From NCBI RefSeq assembly GCF_900128885.1, contig NZ_FQTU01000018.1:1-36353 (forward strand): a stretch of 36,353 bases of DNA, read 5' to 3'. Position numbers and translations under genes: made by a program. Under the pieces are notes generated by a model that did no database searches, was not told the DNA's origin, and saw only the letters and a list, made by a program, of their open reading frames with translations. Each line of letters opens with the position of its first letter. Position 1 is the first letter of the stretch. This document shows, piece after piece, positions 16,015 to 22,895 of the stretch. Origin of the DNA: Alkalibacter saccharofermentans DSM 14828. GTDB lineage: Bacteria; Bacillota; Clostridia; Eubacteriales; Alkalibacteraceae.

Positions 16015-16782
16015 TTAGTATCTATCTGCAAAATTTTTCTGTCTCCTTATATATACGACAGATATTAGGGCTATAATCATTAAAAACCCTTCAGCCAAAT
16101 AAATATTTGGCATCGTGATCGCAATCAGGTTTATACCGCCGTGGAGCATGATGGCAGCGATTAAAAGCCCCGGCTTTCTTTGATATACACTTTTGGCAAC
16201 CATCACAGAGAGACCGATGTGAAGGATAAGTGCAAAAACTCGTTCGAGCCCTCCTGCGATGAACAAATGAGGTTCAACTGTCAGAAAAAGGGCTCTTAAG
16301 GCCTCCATGTCAAGGAAGATATTTGGCAAGGCACTTACCAAGCTGTCGAACCAACCAAATGTCAGGTTTGAAATCGCCACAAAATTAGCGGTAGATGTGA
16401 TTCCTACTATGGCAATTGACTCGAATCCGCCATGACCTACTCCATATCCCAATGCATTTTCATAGGAGAGCTTTCTTTTCAGAAGCAAAAAAGCAATGTA
16501 CCTGCCTATTTCTTCAAATATCCCTGCAGTGAATGATAAAAATACCGCCATCAAGGTCCTGTTGCTGGCCACATTTATATAAAACCAAACCTGTCCCTGT
16601 AAATATGAAATCAGTGGTATCCTCAGCATCATCTGAAATACGAAGAAAAACATCGCTCCTGCCAAAATGTATGCCCATCCCGACTTGTGCTTACTCTTAA
16701 TGTAAACCAAAAGAATGATAGGAAATACAACTGAAAGCAAAAAAGATATTAGTGCGGCAAGAAAATATTTTATATCCACCAT
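16015..16782 (-). CDS. YhfC-family intramembrane protein, predicted metalloprotease
   Basis: This multi-pass membrane protein of 255 residues has about seven or eight hydrophobic segments. Charged or histidine-rich motifs within them, FEEIGRY (about residue 90), GYGVGHGGFES (about 113-123) and IMLHGGINL near the C-terminus, match the YhfC (DUF2324) glutamic-type or metal-dependent intramembrane protease family related to CPBP proteases. No substrate is known. ATG 16782 with GAGG upstream is preferred over the GTG two codons earlier. It precedes the lipoprotein-lspA pair. Confidence 0.82.
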   Translation of the reverse strand: MVDIKYFLAALISFLLSVVFPIILLVYIKSKHKSGWAYILAGAMFFFVFQMMLRIPLISYLQGQVWFYINVASNRTLMAVFLSFTAGIFEEIGRYIAFLLLKRKLSYENALGYGVGHGGFESIAIVGITSTANFVAISNLTFGWFDSLVSALPNIFLDMEALRALFLTVEPHLFIAGGLERVFALILHIGLSVMVAKSVYQRKPGLLIAAIMLHGGINLIAITMPNIYLAEGFLMIIALISVVYIRRQKNFADRY

Positions 16783-16863
16783 CGTCACCTCAGTTCACAA
16801 CTAATTTAAGCATCTATCATAATTATATCAAGGATAGCCTGATGTACAAAGTAAAGATTGACT

Positions 16864-17280
16864 TTAGCTTTCGTAGTCACCTGATGCTTCCGGCTGGTAT
16901 AGGATTTTTTTTATTACCATTTCAACGATTCCACCTGGAGTTTTCCATGAAATATCAGAACCTTCTTTAAATCCTATTAATGCAGTCCCAATAGGAGCTA
17001 GAATGGATATTTTGTTTTCCATTACGTCGGCATCCTTCGGATAAACCAGTGTATATTCCTCAATGTCGTCAGGTTCGTCTATATAGCTAACCTGCACTAC
17101 AGTGTTCATTGTCACTATATCCGGCGGAACATCTTTTGAATCCACAACGGTTGCACGACCAAGCTCTCTTTCAAGTTCATCAAGGTTTGATTTGTTGCCC
17201 CCTCCGAACTCCCTCTGATGTGATATGTGCTCTAAAATTCTATTCTTGTCCTTTTCAGTGATGTAGATGTTTCTAGACAT
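16864..17280 (-). CDS. Rnk/GreA C-terminal-type transcription factor
   Basis: This 138-residue protein has an N-terminal helical part (ITEKDKNRILEHI) and a C-terminal GreA/GreB-type domain with VTMNTVVQV, YTLVYP, ISILAPIGTALIGFKEGSDI and the terminal W-TPGG-V pattern. Proteins of this layout (Rnk, GreA-like) bind near the RNA polymerase secondary channel. The short N-terminus lacks the long coiled coil of true GreA, so transcript cleavage is unlikely. AGGAGG precedes the ATG. Its leader begins with a hairpin (17324-17353). Confidence 0.85.
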   Translation of the reverse strand: MSRNIYITEKDKNRILEHISHQREFGGGNKSNLDELERELGRATVVDSKDVPPDIVTMNTVVQVSYIDEPDDIEEYTLVYPKDADVMENKISILAPIGTALIGFKEGSDISWKTPGGIVEMVIKKILYQPEASGDYES

Positions 17281-17323
17281 TTTTATTCCTCCTGTTATTT
17301 AAACATATCTTCAAATATAGAAA

Positions 17324-17371
17324 GATAACCTGAACATAAAAATCCAGGTTATCCGTGTATCCATCATACCA
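17324..17371 (-). promoter_or_regulatory. Extended -10 promoter and 5' leader hairpin of the Rnk-like gene
   Basis: On the minus strand TGG-TATGAT (17371-17363) forms an extended -10. About ten bases downstream, GATAACCTG and CAGGTTATC (17345-17353 and 17324-17332) make a perfect 9-bp hairpin with a 12-base loop, so it would sit at the very 5' end of the mRNA. It is followed by a T-rich stretch. It could protect the 5' end or act as an attenuator. Confidence 0.55.
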
Positions 17372-17433
17372 TAAAAACGTTTTCTTTTCATCAGTCAAAT
17401 TTTAAACAGACGATAATATCGCCCTCAAATGCT

Positions 17434-17461
17434 TTGAATCATGGCATATTTCCTTTATAAT
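17434..17461 (+). promoter_or_regulatory. Promoter of ywbE
   Basis: TTGAAT (17434-17439) and TATAAT (17456-17461) are separated by 16 bases. The leader carries a small GCCC-TACTT-GGGC hairpin (17481-17493) before the ribosome binding site. Confidence 0.65.
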
Positions 17462-17520
17462 ATAAATGTAACTGGCAGTCGCCCTACTTGGGCACTAAAA
17501 GAATTTTAAGGATGTGAACT

Positions 17521-17715
17521 ATGAACGGACAGGACAGAAGCAACATTACCATAGGAACTCGAGTAAAGATAGTGCTTAAAGCAGATCAGCGCTCCGGCAA
17601 GCTCACGGAAGGGACTGTGGCCAAAATCCTTACCAACAGCCCCCGCCACCCTCACGGGATTAAAGTCATGCTTGCAGATGGCCAGGTAGGACGAGTTAAG
17701 GAAATCATTGATTAA
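17521..17715 (+). CDS. YwbE family protein
   Basis: This 64-residue protein is almost identical in pattern to Bacillus YwbE: IGTRVKIVLKADQRSGKLTEGTVAKILTNS and HPHGIKVMLADGQVGRVKEI. The family is a small beta-rich, KOW-like protein of unknown function, presumably nucleic-acid-associated. AAGGATG precedes the ATG. It is the first plus-strand gene in the window and stands alone, converging on the DUF2200 gene. Confidence 0.92.
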   Translation: MNGQDRSNITIGTRVKIVLKADQRSGKLTEGTVAKILTNSPRHPHGIKVMLADGQVGRVKEIID

Positions 17716-17733
17716 GTGCATATTGCAAGTTAT

Positions 17734-17757
17734 CGGGCGGACTTTTTATTCCGCCCG
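17734..17757. terminator. Hairpin between convergent ywbE and DUF2200 genes
   Basis: CGGGCGGA (17734-17741) pairs perfectly with TCCGCCCG (17750-17757). It lies between the stops of two converging genes and probably ends both transcripts, although the T tails are short. Confidence 0.6.
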
Positions 17758-17761
17758 GTAG

Positions 17762-18112
17762 TTATTTGCGTAAAATTTTCTCCATCGCTTTTCCTTTTGC
17801 CAACTCGTCAATCAGCTTATCTAAATAACGAATTTCCTGCATCAATGGCTCTTCAATGTTTTCTACTCTGATACCGCAGATTACTCCTTTAATCAAAGTC
17901 CTTGAAGGATTCAATTTGGGAGCCTCTGAAAAAAACGTCTCAAAGTCTGTCTGATTTTCAATTTTTGTCTCTAAATCTTCTTGACTATACCCAGTAAGCC
18001 AACGGATGATTTCATCAACCTCAGATTTAGTCCGTCCTTTTTTCTCTGCCTTCGTTATATAATGAGGGTATACGCTTGCGAAACTCATCGAATATATCTT
18101 GGGCTTGGTCAT
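17762..18112 (-). CDS. DUF2200 family protein
   Basis: This 116-residue cytoplasmic protein starts MTKPKIYSMSFASVYPHYI and has the KKGRTKSEVDEIIRWLTGY segment and a PSRTLIKGVICGIRVE core characteristic of DUF2200. The family has no established function; the central region suggests an alpha-helical fold. The ATG at 18112 has AAGGAGG at ideal spacing, and a seven-codon upstream extension is rejected. Confidence 0.88.
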   Translation of the reverse strand: MTKPKIYSMSFASVYPHYITKAEKKGRTKSEVDEIIRWLTGYSQEDLETKIENQTDFETFFSEAPKLNPSRTLIKGVICGIRVENIEEPLMQEIRYLDKLIDELAKGKAMEKILRK

Positions 18113-18258
18113 AACAAATCCTCCTTCGAACATTTTTATTAATTATTAGTTTACGCTCTATTCCCTTTTGCTTATATTTTATTACTTGCTCTTCGTGCAG
18201 TCAATCTAACCTATGATTGCTATTGATTTATACAAGCATTTGCATTTTATTTAAATCG

Positions 18259-19014
18259 TCATTTACTATTTATAAATACAACATCTCTGAGAAAAGCAGC
18301 ACACCCAACTGCTATTTTGTCATAATAATTGGTAAATCTCGGGTCATCCACGTACATCTGGGCCACACCCATATGAGCTTCTTTATTGTAACTACCCCAA
18401 TAAAAACACAGCCATTTTTTATGAAGTTCGTAAGTTTTTTTTGCCAGCTCACTAGATGCATCTCCTTGTTCAAAAGCTGCTTTTAATGTTTTGTTCAACT
18501 CATCTGTCAGATTTTCTAATTCCCCATGTTGCTCTTTGCTCATACCCATCAGCTTATCATTAGTGCGGTCAACTTTCTCGTTGCCAAATTTTGCTCGTAT
18601 CTCCTTGCCGTACTGTTTCTCATTATCATCAATTTGCTTTTTAATAAAGCCTTTAAATTTTTCCTGATCGCTCATAATAATTTCCCCCTCTAGTTCTTTA
18701 ATGGTCTTTTCTACATTGTCAATTAATAAGCTTAACTGTCTTTGTTTTGCACGTAGTGCTGATAAATGATTCTCTAATGCCACCTGTCCGTCAAATTCTT
18801 TGGATGAAAGAACCTTTTTGATTTCCTCCAGTGGCACGCCCAATTCACGATATAAAAGAATTTGCTTTAGTAGGTCAATTTCCTTTTGTCCGTAAACCCG
18901 GTATCCGTTTGAGCTGATACGAGCTGGGCAAAGCAGACCTAATTCATCATAATATCGCAGAGTCCGTGTACTGACGCCTGCCAGTTTTGCCAGCCTGTTA
19001 ATGGTATACTCCAT
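18259..19014 (-). CDS. MerR-family regulator with TipAS ligand domain
   Basis: This 251-residue transcription factor has a MerR winged helix (2-70, YTINRLAKLAGVSTRTLRYYDELGLL), a coiled-coil dimerisation helix (about 75-115) and a C-terminal TipAS-like domain (FKGFIKKQIDDNEKQYG through MYVDDPRFTNYYD). TipA/Mta-type proteins bind drugs with the C-terminal domain and activate multidrug export genes and their own promoter. No exporter gene lies nearby. GGGAGGTG precedes the ATG at 19014. Its own promoter has the diagnostic 19-base spacer. Confidence 0.92.
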   Translation of the reverse strand: MEYTINRLAKLAGVSTRTLRYYDELGLLCPARISSNGYRVYGQKEIDLLKQILLYRELGVPLEEIKKVLSSKEFDGQVALENHLSALRAKQRQLSLLIDNVEKTIKELEGEIIMSDQEKFKGFIKKQIDDNEKQYGKEIRAKFGNEKVDRTNDKLMGMSKEQHGELENLTDELNKTLKAAFEQGDASSELAKKTYELHKKWLCFYWGSYNKEAHMGVAQMYVDDPRFTNYYDKIAVGCAAFLRDVVFINSK

Positions 19015-19034
19015 ATCACACCTCCCTGCTAACA

Positions 19035-19065
19035 ACTATAAACCATTACGCAACGTGAATGTCAA
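19035..19065 (-). promoter_or_regulatory. MerR-type self-regulated promoter
   Basis: On the minus strand TTGACA (19065-19060) and TATAGT (19040-19035) are separated by 19 bases, longer than the normal 17 and typical of MerR-activated promoters. Within the spacer is a dyad, CATT-ACG around TTG followed by CGT-AATG. It stands 20 bases before the regulator's start. Confidence 0.8.
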
Positions 19066-19171
19066 TTAATTTGGGGGAAATATTATACTTCTCAATTCAA
19101 ATTTCACATCTTGGATCAACCAAGTAAATTTTTCTAATCAAAATGTTATAAAGCTTAATTGTTTCTCAACT

Positions 19172-19313
19172 AATATTTCGCAAAAATGGGGAGAGAAACA
19201 ACACAGACACGATAAGAGCTATAGGTACATATGCCGGAACAAAACCAAATAACAACAACGGTCCTACGTCTAAAAGTATCACTGCAATCTTATAGATGCT
19301 GTCAGGACTGTTT
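19172..19313 (-). pseudogene. Truncated, frameshifted copy of the CXXC membrane protein gene
   Basis: The stretch is nearly identical to 35740-35879, the C-terminal two-thirds of the small CXXC protein gene at the window's end. The copy lacks the N-terminal cysteine motifs. A one-base loss in an A-run changes the last residues to FLRNIS and a stop. The membrane segment pattern AVILLDVGPLLLFGFVPAYV is preserved. Confidence 0.85.
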
Positions 19314-19341
19314 GTGGAGATCATAGAAGAGGTGCTGGATA

Positions 19342-19494
19342 CTTCAAAGCCGTTGGATTAGTTATGCCGTAATCACTTTTCAATATCAATCTTTTGATGT
19401 ATATTAAGATTAATATTTAATCATAATTCTAAAAAAACGGGTGCTTATTTACACCCATTATGCCTTTACTCTCTATTAGTTGAGCACTATCTCC
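19342..19494 (+). repeat. Degenerate right end of the Y1-transposase element
   Basis: It runs from CCGTTGGATTAG through an AT-rich middle, with a GGGTG-CTTATTTA-CACCC hairpin (19439-19456), to GAGCACTATCTCC. The same order of motifs is found at 22.6, 24.4, 28.5 and 31.6 kb, the last attached to the transposase C-terminus. It fills most of the gap between the regulator genes. Confidence 0.6.
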
Positions 19495-19506
19495 TTTACC
19501 GTCTTC

Positions 19507-20049
19507 TCATTTCTCCTTGTTCTTTTTCGAGGGAATCACCACATTGGCGATGGTTCTCAGCCGCCTGTTCTTCGAGGGTTCATTTTTCATTGCAGCCATT
19601 AGTTTCCCCCCTATGTCCTTCATTAAGGCCATGAATTCTTCGTCGCTGAGGTACACGCTGCACTGCCTAAAACTTACGCCATCTTCTCTCATATTGATAA
19701 TCTCTTCCTGCAAGTATTCTTCATATTCTCCTAGCAAGCCCATTAAAAAGCTGAAAAAATAGTTGAAGTGATCTTCTCTGGAAGCTTCCTCCATTTCCTT
19801 TTCCGTGGCATTTTCCAGCGTGGCAGACAGGGAAAAGACCTTCTCCACGGTACCCCTGATTCTATTTTCGCTGACAACCGTAAGGATTTCTTCTTTTAGG
19901 AGGGCATTGATGTGGCGGTAGAGGCTTGCCTGTGGGATGTCCTGTAGCGTCTCTGCAATCTCTCCGGCTGTCATCTCTTTTCCATCTAGTAATGCCTGGA
20001 TGATTCTCATCCGTATGGGATGGATCATCGCTTTGATTTTTGATTTCAT
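19507..20049 (-). CDS. ArsR/YdfL-type helix-turn-helix regulator
   Basis: This 180-residue protein has an N-terminal winged helix: IHPIRMRIIQALLDGKEMTAGEIAETLQDIPQASLYRHINALLKEEIL, then a wing and a helical C-terminal domain (about 80-170) that may bind a ligand or dimerise. GGGAAGTGA lies upstream of the ATG at 20049; the longer frame is rejected. The gene lies downstream of the alpha/beta hydrolase gene on the same strand, and a 20-codon duplicate of its N-terminal region lies upstream of that hydrolase. It is the best candidate repressor for the palindrome at 21.3 kb (inference). Confidence 0.85.
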   Translation of the reverse strand: MKSKIKAMIHPIRMRIIQALLDGKEMTAGEIAETLQDIPQASLYRHINALLKEEILTVVSENRIRGTVEKVFSLSATLENATEKEMEEASREDHFNYFFSFLMGLLGEYEEYLQEEIINMREDGVSFRQCSVYLSDEEFMALMKDIGGKLMAAMKNEPSKNRRLRTIANVVIPSKKNKEK

Positions 20050-20183
20050 TGATTCACTTCCCTTATAATTGTTGTATGAATTGTTGTGGTTGTCACTATC
20101 AAATTTTGGACTGATGATATCGCCGATGATCAATATCAATAATTGCTGACGAATTTGGCTGGAGTTTATTTAATTCTATTGTT

Positions 20184-21203
20184 TTATTGATTCGCCTTGA
20201 TTAATACGCTATCAACAATTTCGAGAATCCGGTCAGCATTGTTTGCATAAATAAAGTGATTACCGTCAAGTATTTCATATTCAACGTTTTCGCCAATTCG
20301 TTCAAGATGGTCATATTGATATTTCTGAGGCGTCATTTTAAGTTGCTTATTAGGAGTTTCATAGGTTTCTTTGGAAATAACTTTGAAATAGGACACCGAT
20401 TCAGGAAATGGTAAATCCATAGTATCTCTTATGTATTCAGATGAACTTGCAATTTGCTCTAAAACATTCTCGTTCAAAGTAAACCCACCAAAGATCACCA
20501 TATCACTGATTTCTTTTTCCGTATATCCCTTTGTGAGTAACTGCTGTTTATTCGTTGTCACTTGGGCAAGCAGGGATAAGGTTCCGGTTGATTGCTGTAA
20601 CTTTGCAACTGGCAGCATATATTTTACATATGAAGGCATCTCTTCATAAAAGGCGGTGGATGTACCATCCAGAGAGATGATTGCTTCAACTTCATCGGGA
20701 TATTTTGATGCAAAATACTCGCTATAGACGCTTGAGATTGAGTGGGGCATTAATACATATGGTGCTTCGAACCCTCCTTCTCTAAGGGCCGTTCTGATTT
20801 CTTCAACGTAATTATCAGTTGTTCGTGGTTTGTCTGTTTGGCTACTAAAGCCTACGCCAAAATATTCCACGGTAACAACTGTATACTTTTCACTGAGTTT
20901 ACGCATAAGAGGTGAAAAATCAGCAGATGGAAGTGCAACACCCATACCAGGGAGTAATACAATGGTCTTCTCACCGTTTCCTATTGAGAAGAGATGCATT
21001 TGTCCTTCATCAACATCAACTATCTGTCCATAGGGCTTAATTTGTTCAAGTTTTCCCTTAAAGTAAGTGGCATGAGCAGTTGCACCAATGACCATGCTCA
21101 CTGCTGTAAACCCGAGAATCACCTTGAAAATCATCATGATTTTTTTCTTCCGTTTCATTTTTGGTTTTTCCTGTTTTCTTTGATTTAATTGTTTTATTTT
21201 CAT
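20184..21203 (-). CDS. Membrane-anchored alpha/beta hydrolase
   Basis: This 339-residue protein has a basic N-terminus and one membrane segment (about 24-44), then an alpha/beta hydrolase domain. The oxyanion strand is IVLLPGMGVALPS, the nucleophile elbow is MPHSISS with probable S155 (the usual GxSxG glycines are replaced), and the catalytic histidine is in DGNHFIY near residue 320. The substrate is unknown. The ATG overlaps the TGA of a 21-codon leader ORF, and AAGGAG inside that ORF serves as ribosome binding site. A palindrome-covered promoter lies at 21280-21342. Confidence 0.85.
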   Translation of the reverse strand: MKIKQLNQRKQEKPKMKRKKKIMMIFKVILGFTAVSMVIGATAHATYFKGKLEQIKPYGQIVDVDEGQMHLFSIGNGEKTIVLLPGMGVALPSADFSPLMRKLSEKYTVVTVEYFGVGFSSQTDKPRTTDNYVEEIRTALREGGFEAPYVLMPHSISSVYSEYFASKYPDEVEAIISLDGTSTAFYEEMPSYVKYMLPVAKLQQSTGTLSLLAQVTTNKQQLLTKGYTEKEISDMVIFGGFTLNENVLEQIASSSEYIRDTMDLPFPESVSYFKVISKETYETPNKQLKMTPQKYQYDHLERIGENVEYEILDGNHFIYANNADRILEIVDSVLIKANQ

Positions 21204-21265
21204 TTTCTCATTTCTCCTTGTATTTTAAGGATATCAATAATTCTCATCCAGATGGGATGGATCAT
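21200..21265 (-). pseudogene. 21-codon remnant of the HTH regulator's start, upstream of the hydrolase
   Basis: On the minus strand this encodes MIHPIWMRIIDILKIQGEMRK, closely matching MIHPIRMRIIQALLDGKEMT in the regulator at 19507-20049. It ends in TGA overlapping the hydrolase start (ATGA), so it could couple translation. It is best seen as a leftover of duplication or deletion of a regulator gene that now serves as a leader ORF. Confidence 0.7.
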
Positions 21266-21279
21266 TGATTGTTTTGTTT

Positions 21280-21342
21280 CCTAGAGATGATATTATTATC
21301 ATTCCTAATAATGATAATAATATCATCTCTAGGTTTTGTCAA
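21280..21342 (-). promoter_or_regulatory. Hydrolase promoter covered by a perfect 24-bp inverted repeat
   Basis: Arms 21280-21303 and 21310-21333 are perfect 24-base complements with a 6-base loop. On the minus strand TTGACA (21342-21337), 17 bases and TATTAT (21319-21314) form a promoter whose -10 and start site lie inside the palindrome. The half-sites contain TGATAAT/ATTATCA-like pieces reminiscent of Fur-family boxes. A cruciform or bidirectional terminator is an alternative reading, as T residues follow it on the plus strand. Confidence 0.75.
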
Positions 21343-21363
21343 TGCTTTTTGCAAAATATTTCG

Positions 21364-21431
21364 CCCTCTATTTCTAATTACACCATATTATTTGCTTTGA
21401 TAAATTTCTACTTGTATCCATGCTATTTATA
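21364..21431 (+). repeat. Solo left-end remnant of the Y1-transposase element
   Basis: The stretch TCTAATTACA...ATATTATTTGC...TTTCTACTTG-TATCCATGCTAT matches 30610-30680, the sequence just upstream of the Y1 transposase gene, at about four bases in five. No transposase follows it here. Confidence 0.6.
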
Positions 21432-21507
21432 TATACTTATGGGCTGGTCCAGTAGACTCCCAATATACGCGAAGATTCTGGACTTTTCGGGGGTCGAAGA
21501 GTAACAC

Positions 21508-21548
21508 AATAGTTTCGTATTGACAATCCGAAACTATTGACATATGGT
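21508..21548 (+). promoter_or_regulatory. degV promoter with inverted-repeat operator
   Basis: TTGACA (21520-21525), a 17-base spacer and TATGGT (21543-21548) form a strong promoter. AATAGTTTCG (21508-21517) and CGAAACTATT (21529-21538) are perfect 10-base inverted repeats that flank the -35, as expected for a repressor site. Confidence 0.75.
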
Positions 21549-21598
21549 TATTGTAGTGGAGAATAACTTTCGCTAAAAATTAAGATCGGAGAAAAAAA

Positions 21599-22552
21599 AT
21601 GATAAAAATAATGGCAGATTCAACCTGCGACCTTTCCGAAGAAATGCTTAAGCGCTATGACATCAGCATAGCTCCCCTCACCGTGACCATCGATGGCAAA
21701 ACATATCGTGACCGAATCGACATCACCGCGGATCAATTCTATAGTATGATGGAAAACCTGGAGAATCCCCCTACCACAGGCATGCCAAGTCCCGCGTCAT
21801 TTGTGGACATCATGAAGGAAGCGGTAGATAATGGCTACACGGAAATCCTCTGCATCTGCATGTCCAGCGGTACCAGCGGCTCCTATCAGTCCGCTGCTTT
21901 AGCTAAAGATTATTTCTACGAGGAATTCCCTGATTCTAAAATCAAGATTCATGTAGTCGATTCCAAATGCATGAGCCATGGAAGCGGATGGCTCATTTTG
22001 AAGAGTGCTCGCCTTCGAGATAAGCGCGCAACTTATCAGGAACTCATCGACTTCAACGAAACCTTTAAAACCAACGTGAAACATTTTCTCACTGTAGATG
22101 ATCTTGATCACCTCATCAGAAGCGGAAGGCTTTCCGGTGCCAGTGCCATTATCGGTAAGATGCTGAAGCTGAAACCAATCATGTCAATGAAAGACGCCAA
22201 GGGTGCCATTGTGGCAAAAGAACGGGGTCGAAAAAAAGTCCTATCTCACTATATTAAGGAATTCGATAAGCGAAATGATGAAGCCCTCACAGATTTCATA
22301 ATCATCGGGTATACTACAGATAAGAGCTATGCTGAAAATCTGAAAACCAAGCTTATAGAAGAGACTTCCTTCAAAGGGGATATCTACATAATGCAAATGG
22401 GAGTAGCTGTAGGCACACATGTAGGTCCAGGCGGACTATCTATGTTCTTCATGGAAACAGGTAATCGAAAGGATAACCTGCTAATCAACGAAATGGAAAC
22501 ACTGATGGAAATGAAAGATGCTTTCCTTCAGAAGTTCTCAAATAAAAGTTAA
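21599..22552 (+). CDS. DegV family fatty-acid-binding protein
   Basis: This 317-residue cytoplasmic protein has the DegV signature: MADSTCDLSEEMLKRYDISIAPLTV at the start, TGMPSPASF, CMSSGTSGSYQSA, and a C-terminal domain ending in THVGPGGLSMFF. DegV/FakB proteins bind a fatty acid and present it to a FakA-type kinase for phosphorylation; no FakA gene is in the window. GGAG precedes the ATG by seven bases. It is monocistronic, with an operator-like repeat in its promoter. Confidence 0.94.
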   Translation: MIKIMADSTCDLSEEMLKRYDISIAPLTVTIDGKTYRDRIDITADQFYSMMENLENPPTTGMPSPASFVDIMKEAVDNGYTEILCICMSSGTSGSYQSAALAKDYFYEEFPDSKIKIHVVDSKCMSHGSGWLILKSARLRDKRATYQELIDFNETFKTNVKHFLTVDDLDHLIRSGRLSGASAIIGKMLKLKPIMSMKDAKGAIVAKERGRKKVLSHYIKEFDKRNDEALTDFIIIGYTTDKSYAENLKTKLIEETSFKGDIYIMQMGVAVGTHVGPGGLSMFFMETGNRKDNLLINEMETLMEMKDAFLQKFSNKS

Positions 22553-22598
22553 TTACGACTACTATTCTACTTGCTCGCTTAAATTACAACGCTTGAAA

Positions 22599-22754
22599 TC
22601 CTCCATGCCGGTGGATTAGTTTTCTTGCGATTATTTTGTTTTTAGTGTCTTAAGATACAGTTCTAGATCAACAAATCAATCCTGCTGCTTGAGAAAACGG
22701 GTGCTGTTAAACAACCTTAATGTCGATTTTGAAGATCAATTGGGAAATGTCACC
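22599..22754 (+). repeat. Solo right-end copy of the Y1-transposase element
   Basis: It begins with ATCCTCCATGCCGGTGGAT, almost identical to the element ends at 27.3 and 31.6 kb, and runs to GGGAAATGTCACC. A related motif, GGAACCGTCCC (22861-22871), lies further on. The rest of the gap up to the methyltransferase gene holds no gene. Confidence 0.75.
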
Positions 22755-22895
22755 TTAGCCCTTATGTGATAAAAGCTTGTGAAGCTAACTTTTCTGGCTA
22801 ATCTTGGCATCTTATTCACCTCAACTTGAAAATAACATATGGAAATTTAAAAGCAATCGGAACCGTCCCTGGTGCTTTCCATATTTTTATAGCGC

